Of a stretch of DNA of 64,000 bases, positions 35,000-43,430 are shown piece by piece. The notes under the pieces were generated by a model, which had not been told where the DNA came from, made no database searches, and saw only the letters and a list, made by a program, of their open reading frames with translations. The stretch lies in assembly GCF_902506425.1 (NCBI RefSeq), contig NZ_LR732469.1, positions 2,525,521 through 2,589,520 of the forward strand, written 5' to 3'. The stretch comes from Novosphingobium sp. 9U. GTDB lineage: Bacteria; Pseudomonadota; Alphaproteobacteria; Sphingomonadales; Sphingomonadaceae. How positions within the stretch are numbered: position 1 is the stretch's first letter; every line of letters starts with the position of its first letter. A program made the position numbers and the translations under genes.

Positions 35000-35232
35000 G
35001 CGGGAGTTTCTCCAGTTGAGCAGGCGGGGCGCGCAAGGGCGCGCTCTCGACGCGGAAAGCGGCGGAAGACAGACGCAGGGATGCGCACTCGAGGTCGAGC
35101 AGCGCACCGGAGGTCGGGATCAATTAAGAGTCGAGATGCCGCCTCTTAAGGGGAACGGCCTTGTTATGTCCGGTCAGTGTCGGCCTTGAGATCGCATCAT
35201 GGGACCTCCCATCGAGAAAGGCTGCAATGTTC

Positions 35233-35248
35233 TATACCAAGTGGTATA
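35233..35248. promoter_or_regulatory. TetR-type operator-like palindrome 1
   Basis: TATACCA-AG-TGGTATA is a perfect inverted repeat with 7-base arms. TACC-N4-GGTA cores like this are typical of operators bound by TetR-family repressors of RND pumps. It lies about 235 bases from the leftward GTG and 292 from the rightward GTG. Confidence 0.6.
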
Positions 35249-35283
35249 TATTGCGCTGCGGCATCGCGTCAAGCGACTTTCTG

Positions 35284-35295
35284 TACCGAGGGGTA
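35284..35295. promoter_or_regulatory. TetR-type operator-like palindrome 2
   Basis: TACC-GAGG-GGTA repeats the core of the palindrome at 35233 with its centre 49 bases away. The outer bases are not symmetric, so it would be a weaker site. Confidence 0.4.
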
Positions 35296-35539
35296 GATTA
35301 TCGTTCATCGCGGTGAAATCAAGGGGTGAACTGCGGCCCAGAGTGTGGCAGCCAAGGTGCTGCCGAAAGGCTGGAACGCTCCGCGCTGCTCTCTGGCAGC
35401 GTACCGAGCCAACGAAAGGCTGTGATCTCAACGCTGTCGGAGGTCGTTCAAGCCCGGCCGTGATTCGCCGACGGCGATGAAATTCGTTTAGCCGAACTCG
35501 AGATGTGCGGCAGCGCTGGGGTGCGCGAAGGGGAATGAC

Positions 35540-36730
35540 GTGAGGGTGGGATACAAGTCGCTGGTCGGAGTGCTGCTCTTGGCGGTGGCGGCCTGTAGCA
35601 AGCAGGCACCGCCCCCGCCGCCGCCGCCAGAGGTTACCGTCGCGACACCGCTTCGGCGCGAAGTCATCGATTGGGATGACTATACCGGCAGATTCGAGGC
35701 GCCGCAGGATGTGGAGGTGCGCGCGCGTATCGATGGCGTCGTCACCGGCATTCATTTTCGCAACGGCCAGGACGTTGGAACCGGCGCGCCGCTCATCACC
35801 ATCGATCCTCGCCCCTACCAGGCCGCCTTGCAGCAGGCGCGTGCGCAAGTCGCAAGGGCGCAGGCGACGCTTGCGAACGCGCGCTCGGTAGCGGCGCGCA
35901 GTGGCCAGCTCGCGCAAGCCCAGGCGGTTAGCCGCGAGGAACTGGAAACCGATGTCGCCGCCCGCCGCACGGCCGAAGCCGATCTGGCTGCCGCCCGCGC
36001 CGCGGTCCGCAATGCCGAGTTGAACTTGTCGTTCACCACCGTGCGCGCGCCCTTCGCCGGCCGCGCGTCGGACCGCCGCGTCAGCTTGGGCGATACGGTA
36101 CAGGACGGCGAGACCGTGCTCACTCGCATCGTCTCGCTCGACCCGCTGTGGTTCACGTTCGAGGGCGCCGAGGCGTTCTACCTCAAGAACCTGCGCCAGG
36201 ATCAGCGCGGCGAGCGCGGCTCCTCGCGCAACACGGCCAACCCGGTCGACATCCAGCTCGCCGACGAGGATGACTACCGGTGGCACGGCCGGATGGAGTT
36301 CCTCGACAACGCGATCGATCCCAATTCGGGCACGATCCGGGCGCGGGCCGTGGTCGCCAACCCCACGCGCTTCCTTACGCCCGGCATGTTCGGCCGCGCC
36401 CGGCTGCTCGGCTCCGGTCGCTATCAGGCGCTGTTGGTGCCCGATGAAGCGATCGTCACGGATCAGAACCGCCGCCTGGTCTACGTCGTCAATCGTGAGA
36501 ACAAGATCGTCCCGCGCCCGGTTGAGCTCGGCGCCAAGGTCGAGGGCCTGCGCATCGTGCGTGCCGGGCTTGCGCCGACCGAGCGCGTCGTCCTCGATGG
36601 GCTGGGCAAGGTGCGCCCGGACACAGTCGTGAAGACGCGGCAGGGGCAGATCAAGCCGAGTCCGGGCACGCAGCCGGCACCGACTTCCAAGCTCGTCGAG
36701 CCGGTGTCGGGCCAGGCGACGACGGACTGA
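35540..36730 (+). CDS. RND efflux membrane fusion lipoprotein, system 2
   Basis: The product is 396 residues from a GTG at 35540, with AAGGGG 8 bases upstream. The lipobox AVAACSKQ is followed by a run of prolines. Lipoyl half-motifs VEVRARIDGVVTGIHFRNGQDVG and FTTVRAPFAGRASDRRVSLGDTV flank an alpha-hairpin rich in Ala/Gln/Arg, then a barrel domain (FEGAEAFYLKNL, LDNAIDPNSGTIRARAVV). It is the MexA/AcrA-type periplasmic adaptor of the rightward operon. The pump start lies 5 bases after its stop. Confidence 0.93.
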   Translation: MRVGYKSLVGVLLLAVAACSKQAPPPPPPPEVTVATPLRREVIDWDDYTGRFEAPQDVEVRARIDGVVTGIHFRNGQDVGTGAPLITIDPRPYQAALQQARAQVARAQATLANARSVAARSGQLAQAQAVSREELETDVAARRTAEADLAAARAAVRNAELNLSFTTVRAPFAGRASDRRVSLGDTVQDGETVLTRIVSLDPLWFTFEGAEAFYLKNLRQDQRGERGSSRNTANPVDIQLADEDDYRWHGRMEFLDNAIDPNSGTIRARAVVANPTRFLTPGMFGRARLLGSGRYQALLVPDEAIVTDQNRRLVYVVNRENKIVPRPVELGAKVEGLRIVRAGLAPTERVVLDGLGKVRPDTVVKTRQGQIKPSPGTQPAPTSKLVEPVSGQATTD

Positions 36731-36735
36731 GCCCA

Positions 36736-39700
36736 GTGCGGCTGCCTCACTTCTTCATCGATCGGCCGATCTTCGCGGCCGTGCTTTCGATCCTGATCGC
36801 GATCGTCGGTGCGCTCGCCTACCCGGTCCTGCCGATCGCCCAATATCCGGAGATCGCTCCGCCAACGGTGGTCGTCGCCGCCAGTTATCCGGGTGCCTCG
36901 GCTGAGACCCTGGCCGACACTGTCGCCACGCCGATCGAGAACGCGATCAACGGGGTGGAGGGCATGATCTACATGTCTTCTTCCTCGACCGGGAACGGCC
37001 AGGTCAACATCACCGTCAGCTTCGCGCAAGGGACCGACGTCAACCAGGCGCAAGTCCTGGTGCAGAACCGCGTCACCACCGCAGAGCCGCGCCTGCCCGA
37101 GGAGGTGCGGCGCATCGGCGTCACCGTGAACCGCGCCTCGCCCGACTTGCTGCTGGTCGCGTTCTTCCGCTCGCCCGACAAGTCGCTCGACCAGACATAC
37201 GTGTCCAACTACGTGACGCTCCAGGTGCTCGACCGCGTCAAGCGCGTGCGAGGCGTCGGCGAAGCGCGGCTGAATGGCGCACGCGATTACGGCATGCGCG
37301 TGTGGATCGACCCTGGCCTCGCCGCCGCGCGCGACATGACTGTCGACGAGGTGGTCAACAAGATCCGCGCGCAGAACGTGCAGGTCGCCGCAGGCACCGT
37401 CGGCCAGCCGCCATACGGTCGCGGCAACAATGCTTTCGAGCTGGGCATCCAGACGCAAGGGCGGCTGACTTCTCCCGACCAGTTCGGCGCGATCATCCTC
37501 AAACGCGATACGCAAGGGCGGCTGACCCGGCTGCGCGATGTGGCACGGGTGGAACTGGGCGCGCAGGACTACGGCATCAACGCGTACCTCCACGGCAAGC
37601 CGGCGATCGCATTGGGTGTGTCGCAGCTGCCCGGCTCTAACGCGCTCGAAACGGCCGAGGCGGTGCGCCAGGAGCTGAAGGCCGCATCCAAGGACTTCCC
37701 GCCGGGCCTCGTCTACTCGGTCGATTACGACCCGACCACGTATATCCAGGAGTCGATCACGGCGGTCCAGCACACGCTGTTCGAGGCGGTTGTGCTGGTC
37801 AGCCTGGTGGTACTGATCTTCCTCCAGAGCTGGCGCGCGGCGATCGTGCCGATCATCGCCATTCCGATTTCGCTGATCGGCTCCTTCGCGGCCCTGGCGG
37901 CGCTGGGGTACTCGCTCAACAACCTCTCGCTGTTTGGCCTCGTGCTCGCGATCGGCATCGTTGTCGATGACGCCATCGTCGTCATCGAGAACATCGAGCG
38001 ACTCATGGAGGAGGAGGGGCTCTCTCCTCGCGAAGCCGCGCACAAGACGATGGACGAGGTCTCCGGCGCGCTGATCGCGATCGCGCTGGTGCTGGTGGGC
38101 GTGTTCCTGCCGACTGCGTTCATCCCGGGCATCTCGGGCCAGTTCTACCAGCAGTTCGCGATTACCATCTCTTCGGCGACACTGCTCTCCGCGTTCGTCT
38201 CGTTGACCTTGTCGCCGGCGCTCTCGGCGCTGATCCTGAAGCCGCGCAGCCATGCCGAGCCGCGTGCCGGCTGGCGAGGGTTGCCCGGCCGCGCGGCGGG
38301 CAAGTTCAATCGCGGGTTCGAACGCCTGTCCGATCGCTATGGCAGGCTGACGGCGCGCCTGGTCAAAGTGCTGGGCATGGTCGGCATCGTCTACGTTCTG
38401 CTGATCGCGCTGGCGGGCTGGCGCTTCTACGCGACGCCGACCGGCTTCATTCCGGCTCAGGACCAGGGATACCTGATCGGCGTCGTCCAGCTGCCGCCCG
38501 GCGCCTCGCTGGCGCGCACCGATGCCGTGCTGCGCGATGGGATCGAGCGGGCGATAAAGCTGCCTGGCGTGCGCGATGCGGCGGGCTTCGCCGGCCTCGA
38601 CGGCGCAAGCTTCACCGCGGCACCCAACGCCGGCGTGATCTTCTTTACGCTGAAACCGCACGAGGAGCGTTCGGTCACGGCGGGCGAGGTGCAGCAATCG
38701 CTGTTCGGCGCCTTCTCCACCATCCGGGACGGCAGCATCCTCGTGATCGCCCCGCCACCGGTGAACGGCATCGGCACCGGCGGCGGCTTCAAGATGATGA
38801 TCGAGGATCGCGCAGGGAAGGGCTATCCCGCGCTCGCTGCCGCGACGCAGGCGATGATGGGGCAGGCCAACGGTCTGGAGCCGGTTGCCGGCGCCTTCTC
38901 ACTCTTCAACGTCGGCACGCCGCGGCTGACGGCGGACATCGACCGGGAGCGGGCCGAGCGCATGGGCGTGCCGGTTGAGAACGTGTTCTCGACCTTGGGA
39001 ACGTACCTTGGCTCCACATACGTCAACGACTTCAACTTCCTCGGCCGCACCTTTCGCGTGACCGCCCAGGCCGACGCACCCTATCGTGACGAGACCGGCG
39101 ACATCCAGCAGTTGAAAACCCGCTCGGCGACGGGCGAGATGGTACCGCTCAGCTCGATCCTGACGCTCAGGAACGATGCCGGGCCCTACCGCGTGGTGCG
39201 CTACAACCTGCATCCCGCCGCCGAGCTGCAGGGTGACACCAAGCCCGGCTACTCCAGTGGCGAGACCTTGCGCGCCATGGAGGAACTGGCCGGTCGCGTC
39301 TTGCCCGCGGGGTTCGACTACGAGTGGACGGAGCTTGCCTATCAGCAGAAGCAGGCGGGCAACACCGGTGCCGTCGCCTTCGTCCTGGCTGTGATGTTCG
39401 TGTTCCTTCTGCTGGCCGCGTTGTACGAAAGCGTGATCCTGCCGCTTGCGGTCATCCTGATCGTGCCGATGTGCCTGCTCGCGGCGATCGTCGGCGTGAA
39501 CGTGATGGGCATGGACAACAACATCCTGACCCAGATCGGCCTCGTCGTGCTGATCGGCCTTGCAGCCAAGAACGCGATCCTGATTGTCGAGTTCGCGAGG
39601 CAGGGCGAGCATGAGGGCTTGGGCATCGCCGAGGCTGCGGTCCAAGCCGCACACCAGCGCCTGCGCCCCATCCTGATGACCTCGATCGCCTTCATCCTGG

Positions 39701-39915
39701 GCGTGTTGCCGCTGGTGATCAGCACCGGTGCGGCAGCCGAGATGCGCCGGGCGCTGGGTGTCGCGGTGTTCTTCGGCATGATCGGCGTGACCATCTTCGG
39801 CCTGCTGTTCACGCCTGCCTTCTACGTCATCAGCCGCAAGTTTGGTGAGTGGTCCGCGCGCAAGTGGAGCCGCCGCAAGCCGCCGGCTGAGCCCGACGCG
39901 GAGGTCGTGGCATGA
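36736..39915 (+). CDS. RND efflux pump, AcrB/HAE1 family, system 2
   Basis: The product is 1059 residues from a GTG at 36736 (MRLPHFFIDRPIFA). The family features are all present: QYPEIAPPTVVVAASYPGAS, TM4 GIVVDDAIVVIENIERL with the paired Asp, GRTFRVTAQADAPYR in the pore domain, and GMDNNILTQIGLVVLIGLAAKNAI. The N-terminus and overall organisation match system 1, so the two operons probably arose from an old duplication or parallel acquisition. The stop overlaps the start of the channel gene (ATGA at 39912). Confidence 0.95.
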   Translation: MRLPHFFIDRPIFAAVLSILIAIVGALAYPVLPIAQYPEIAPPTVVVAASYPGASAETLADTVATPIENAINGVEGMIYMSSSSTGNGQVNITVSFAQGTDVNQAQVLVQNRVTTAEPRLPEEVRRIGVTVNRASPDLLLVAFFRSPDKSLDQTYVSNYVTLQVLDRVKRVRGVGEARLNGARDYGMRVWIDPGLAAARDMTVDEVVNKIRAQNVQVAAGTVGQPPYGRGNNAFELGIQTQGRLTSPDQFGAIILKRDTQGRLTRLRDVARVELGAQDYGINAYLHGKPAIALGVSQLPGSNALETAEAVRQELKAASKDFPPGLVYSVDYDPTTYIQESITAVQHTLFEAVVLVSLVVLIFLQSWRAAIVPIIAIPISLIGSFAALAALGYSLNNLSLFGLVLAIGIVVDDAIVVIENIERLMEEEGLSPREAAHKTMDEVSGALIAIALVLVGVFLPTAFIPGISGQFYQQFAITISSATLLSAFVSLTLSPALSALILKPRSHAEPRAGWRGLPGRAAGKFNRGFERLSDRYGRLTARLVKVLGMVGIVYVLLIALAGWRFYATPTGFIPAQDQGYLIGVVQLPPGASLARTDAVLRDGIERAIKLPGVRDAAGFAGLDGASFTAAPNAGVIFFTLKPHEERSVTAGEVQQSLFGAFSTIRDGSILVIAPPPVNGIGTGGGFKMMIEDRAGKGYPALAAATQAMMGQANGLEPVAGAFSLFNVGTPRLTADIDRERAERMGVPVENVFSTLGTYLGSTYVNDFNFLGRTFRVTAQADAPYRDETGDIQQLKTRSATGEMVPLSSILTLRNDAGPYRVVRYNLHPAAELQGDTKPGYSSGETLRAMEELAGRVLPAGFDYEWTELAYQQKQAGNTGAVAFVLAVMFVFLLLAALYESVILPLAVILIVPMCLLAAIVGVNVMGMDNNILTQIGLVVLIGLAAKNAILIVEFARQGEHEGLGIAEAAVQAAHQRLRPILMTSIAFILGVLPLVISTGAAAEMRRALGVAVFFGMIGVTIFGLLFTPAFYVISRKFGEWSARKWSRRKPPAEPDAEVVA

Positions 39916-41372
39916 AGCGCCTCGCAAGCGTGGCTGCGGTGCTGCTTGCGGGTTGCGCCGTTGGCCCCAACTACACGCGCCCCATCAATCCGGTGACGCC
40001 CGAAGCCAGCACCTTCGTCGATCCGGGGATGAGCAAGGTCTCGACCGGTGCTGCCGAGGGTCAATGGTGGCGCCTGTTCGCCGATCCGGCGCTGGACCGG
40101 CTCGTCACTGATGCCTTGGCGCACAACACCGACTTGCGTCAGGCTGCCGCCAACTTGCGCCGCGCTCGCGCGGTCTTGTCCGAGGCGCGCGCGGGTCGTT
40201 TCCCCATGACCGACTTGTCGGCAAGCTACACCCGCCAGCGCATCGGCCTCGATCAGCCGCAAGCCGCGCTGGGCGGAGCTGGAGCCGGTACCAACGGCCC
40301 GAGCGGCTTCGAGTTCGACTTCTTCCAGGCCGGATTCGACGTGTCCTACGAGGTCGATCTGTTCGGCCGCGTCTCGCGCACGATCGAGGCCGCACGCGGC
40401 GATGCGGCGGCAGCGCGAGCGGCTCTCGATGCGGCGCGCGTGTCGGTGGCGGCCGAGACTGCGCGGACGTATGCGCAGGCTTGCGGCTATGCCGCGCAGG
40501 CCGATGTCGCGCGCGAGACGGCGCGGTTGCAGGACCAGACGCTGGCGCTCACCCGCCGCTTGTCAGATGCGGGTCGAGGCACCCGGCGCGAGATCGACCA
40601 GGCGGTGGTGCTTTCCGAGAGCGCTCGCGCGCAAGTGCCTACGTTCGAAGGCGAACGCCGCGCTGCGCTCTATGCCTTGGCGACCTTGACCGGGCGACCT
40701 CCCGCCGAGATCGACGCCGACGCCAGCGCCTGCAAGACGCCACCAGGCGTGCGCACGCTCATCCCGGTGGGCGACGGCACCGCGCTGCTCACCCGCCGGG
40801 CCGACGTGCGTGAAGCGGAGCGCACGCTCGCCGCCGAGACGGCCCGGGTGGGCGTGGCGACTGCAGCGCTCTACCCATCGGTGCAGCTGTTGGGATCGGC
40901 GTCGCTCGGGTCGACCGATATCGACCGGCTGGGCAAGGCGAGGTCGTTCAACTTTTCATTAGGGCCGCTCATCAGCTGGAGCTTCCCCAACATGGCGGTT
41001 GCGCGCTCGCGCATTCGGCAGGCGGAAGCATCGAGTGAAGGCGCGCTGGCGGCGTTCGACGGCACGGTGCTGACGGCACTGCGCGAAGTGGAGCAGGCGC
41101 TGGCCCGCTACTCCAGCGCGCTCGAAGCGAACGCCAGCCTGCGCCGAGCGGAAGCGGCTGCGAACGATGCCGCATCGATCGCTGGTGTGCGCTTCGAGGC
41201 GGGGCGGGACAGCTTCCTCCAGCGCCTCGACGCCGAGCGCGACCGGGCCCAAGCACGCGCGGCGCTGGCGCAGTCCAACGTGGCATTAGCAGAGGCGCAA
41301 GTGGCGCTGTTCAAGGCACTCGGCGGCGGCTGGGAAGGCGCGGTGGAGCCGCAGAAGCGCAGCGCCCCTTAG
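39912..41372 (+). CDS. RND efflux outer membrane factor (OprM/NodT type), system 2
   Basis: The product is 486 residues. It has a lipobox VLLAGCAVGPNY, the QWWRLFADPALDRLVTDALAHNTDL block, VSYEVDLFGRVSRTIEAARG in the first repeat and ISWSFPNMAVARSRIRQAEA in the second. It forms the outer membrane exit duct for the pump encoded immediately upstream and is translationally coupled to it through a 4-base overlap. A diverged palindromic repeat follows its stop. Confidence 0.93.
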   Translation: MKRLASVAAVLLAGCAVGPNYTRPINPVTPEASTFVDPGMSKVSTGAAEGQWWRLFADPALDRLVTDALAHNTDLRQAAANLRRARAVLSEARAGRFPMTDLSASYTRQRIGLDQPQAALGGAGAGTNGPSGFEFDFFQAGFDVSYEVDLFGRVSRTIEAARGDAAAARAALDAARVSVAAETARTYAQACGYAAQADVARETARLQDQTLALTRRLSDAGRGTRREIDQAVVLSESARAQVPTFEGERRAALYALATLTGRPPAEIDADASACKTPPGVRTLIPVGDGTALLTRRADVREAERTLAAETARVGVATAALYPSVQLLGSASLGSTDIDRLGKARSFNFSLGPLISWSFPNMAVARSRIRQAEASSEGALAAFDGTVLTALREVEQALARYSSALEANASLRRAEAAANDAASIAGVRFEAGRDSFLQRLDAERDRAQARAALAQSNVALAEAQVALFKALGGGWEGAVEPQKRSAP

Positions 41373-41389
41373 ATCCGACCGTGACCGAG

Positions 41390-41510
41390 GAAGGGGACCG
41401 CCGCCGCAGGCGCGGGTGGAGGGCTTCAACTTTTTCGGTCGAGCACCTCGGGCTGGTAATATCCCTCCGTCAGTCCTGTGGACTGCAACCTCCCCTTGCA
41501 GGAAACGATC
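41390..41510. repeat. Dispersed palindromic repeat, diverged copy 2
   Basis: Shares GGGGACCGCCGC, a GGTGGAGGG-like step and CCCTCCGTCAG in the same order with 33587-33704, ending in CCTCCCCTTGCAGG. It fills the gap between the convergent efflux and PepSY genes. Confidence 0.6.
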
Positions 41511-41511
41511 T

Positions 41512-42855
41512 TCAAGTCAGCACCAGGATCGCTGGCACGAGCACGCTAAGCCCCGTCAGCGCTTGCAGCGACTTGCGAAACATTCGTGATCCGATCGGCG
41601 CCAGCGCCGCTAGCACCAGCACGGCCAGCCCCGTCCAGAACACCGCCGCCAGCGGCACGGCATTGCCCGCCACCAGCCGCATGGTCAGGGTCGCCCCGAG
41701 CATGAACGGACTGCCCCAGACCACCGCATCCCACAGGCGGAGCAGGCGGGGCTCCTGGTGGCCGCGCCTGCGGCGCTTGCCGAGCCAGATGTAAGTCCCG
41801 GTCGCGCAGATCGCCGTCAGGGCGGTGCCGAACAGCACGTAGGCGAGCTTGACCGGGAGGCCGCCGTAGTCGCCGAAGTGCAGACCGTAGACCGAGGCAC
41901 TCGCCTGCTGTCCAAGCGCTCCGTCGGAAAGGCCTGCCTTGCCCAGCAAACGCCCGCGTGCATCGTATCGATAGGTCTCGCCGAAGATCAGCCGCCGCGC
42001 GTGCTTGGCCGAGACCTGCACTTCCTGCCCGGCGGTCAGGGGCTCGTGGATGGTCACGTATGTGGGGCGGGCGTCTGGATGGTCGCGGGTGAACGCGGCG
42101 ATCACCGCGGCGACGTCGGGCACGCCGCTGCGCCGCGCGTCGGGCTTGCCCTCTTCGCCGAACAGCGGCGCGTAGACTTCCTCCACCTTGCCGCCTTCGA
42201 ACAACGAGGCGAGGCCCCAGGCGGTCAGACTGCCGAGGCCGATCACCGCGCCCGTCAGCGCGATGGCAACCGAGAAGGGCAGGGTCCAGACTGACAAGCG
42301 GTTGTGCCAGTCGGCAAGACCCACGCCGTTGTGATCACGTGCGCGCAAGGTGAAGGCGTCGCGGAAGATACGCGGATGGGCGACAACGCCGGTGATCGAC
42401 AGCGCCAGGATCATCGCGCCCAAGGCTCCGACCACGGTTAGGCCGATCAGCCCGGGCAGGTTGAGCGTGTAGTGCAGAGCCACCAGGAAGTCGGACCAGG
42501 CGATCTGCTCCGGGCCGGCGATCGCGCCGTCGGCGCCAAGGTGCACGGCCTGCGTGTCGGTGGTGATCGTCGTGCGCGGCAGGTCTTCCACCGGCATGTG
42601 GACATAGAGATGGGTGGTCGCCGGCTTGCCCCGCTCGCTTGCCAGGACGGCCTCGACACCGCGCTGCACGGCCACAGGGGCGATGCTGTCCATCTCGGGG
42701 GCGTGGCGCTGTTCCAGGCGCTGGAGCTCAGGGTAGAAGACGCTGATGGTGCCGGTCAGGCATACGAGGTAGAGCAGGGCACTTGCCAGCAGGCCGATCG
42801 CGGCATGGCCGGAAAGTGCGCGCTTGACGCTCGACGGCTCGGGCGCGGCGCTCAC
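41512..42855 (-). CDS. PepSY-associated transmembrane protein
   Basis: The product is 447 residues from a GTG at 42855 that overlaps the preceding stop (GTGA). It has an N-terminal helix (AAIGLLASALLYLVCLTGTISVF), a PepSY-type periplasmic region, FLVALHYTLNLPG, WHNRLSVWTLPFSV and YGLHFGDYGG with conserved His, and several further helices. These proteins accompany siderophore receptors and related inner membrane iron reductases, and are thought to help release iron after uptake. It is third in an operon behind the Fur-controlled receptor. Confidence 0.87.
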   Translation of the reverse strand: MSAAPEPSSVKRALSGHAAIGLLASALLYLVCLTGTISVFYPELQRLEQRHAPEMDSIAPVAVQRGVEAVLASERGKPATTHLYVHMPVEDLPRTTITTDTQAVHLGADGAIAGPEQIAWSDFLVALHYTLNLPGLIGLTVVGALGAMILALSITGVVAHPRIFRDAFTLRARDHNGVGLADWHNRLSVWTLPFSVAIALTGAVIGLGSLTAWGLASLFEGGKVEEVYAPLFGEEGKPDARRSGVPDVAAVIAAFTRDHPDARPTYVTIHEPLTAGQEVQVSAKHARRLIFGETYRYDARGRLLGKAGLSDGALGQQASASVYGLHFGDYGGLPVKLAYVLFGTALTAICATGTYIWLGKRRRRGHQEPRLLRLWDAVVWGSPFMLGATLTMRLVAGNAVPLAAVFWTGLAVLVLAALAPIGSRMFRKSLQALTGLSVLVPAILVLT

Positions 42856-43430
42856 GAGAGCAGCCCCATCGCCACGCAAGGCCAGAGGGGCAGGCTTGCC
42901 ACCGCCAGCACTTTGGCCTGGCCGCACCGGCTCGGCTGCATCAGCAGCAGGTAGGCGAGGACGGCCCAGGCGAGCGGCATCAGCATCAACGCCAGAGAGT
43001 AGGCGTTTGCTTCGCCCGCTCCTGCCATCAGCGCCAGACCAGCGACTGCCACAGCGATGCCTACGCCCAATGTAGCGGCGGCCAGCACCACCAGCACGAA
43101 GGTCAGGATGCGCCCGGCGAGCCGCAGCGGCTCGCCCCTGTCCGGCAGCGCACCGACCCGCCGGTTCGACGCACGCTGCTTGCCGGGCTGGGAGCCGAGA
43201 CCCGAGAACGCCAGCAGCACCATGGCCGCGCCCATCGGCCACAGCGAAGTGACCGCCAGACCCCACGCACCTGCCGCCGCCCAGCCGCACACCGCTCCGA
43301 CCAGGATGAGCAGCCAGCCGGCGAGGTTGAGTGGATGCGAGCGCCGCTTGTGCGCCCAGGCGACGCGCAGCACGCCCACGCCCGCAACGCCGGCCAAAGA
43401 CCCGATTACGAGAGGCGCGCTGCTCTCCAT
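42852..43430 (-). CDS. Unrecognised inner membrane protein in siderophore operon
   Basis: The product is 192 residues from an ATG at 43430 that overlaps the receptor stop (ATGA). It is predominantly hydrophobic with five or six helices (for example LAGWLLILVGAVCGWAAAG, ILTFVLVVLAAATLGVGIAVAVAGLAL and LMLMPLAWAVLAYLLLM), and a basic loop near residues 90-110 (GKQRASNRR). I do not recognise the family with confidence. Small DUF3325/DUF3649-like membrane proteins occupy this place in other siderophore receptor-PepSY operons. Confidence 0.6.
   Translation of the reverse strand: MESSAPLVIGSLAGVAGVGVLRVAWAHKRRSHPLNLAGWLLILVGAVCGWAAAGAWGLAVTSLWPMGAAMVLLAFSGLGSQPGKQRASNRRVGALPDRGEPLRLAGRILTFVLVVLAAATLGVGIAVAVAGLALMAGAGEANAYSLALMLMPLAWAVLAYLLLMQPSRCGQAKVLAVASLPLWPCVAMGLLS

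Larger units (their letters stand above)
35000..35539. other. Divergent control region between two RND efflux systems
   Basis: These 540 bases hold no credible gene. Open frames there (for example 35199-35480) have no recognisable domain and cover the operator-like palindromes. The region is more AT-rich around 35230-35310 and contains two related inverted repeats that are listed separately. Confidence 0.7.

Noticed and set aside
35199..35480. 93-codon frame between the efflux operons
   Set aside because: It covers the operator-like palindromes, has no ribosome site and no recognisable domain.
36481..38697. Open frame of 738 codons opposite the system 2 pump
   Set aside because: Shadow frame rich in Arg, Asp and His with no domain; the RND pump is certain.
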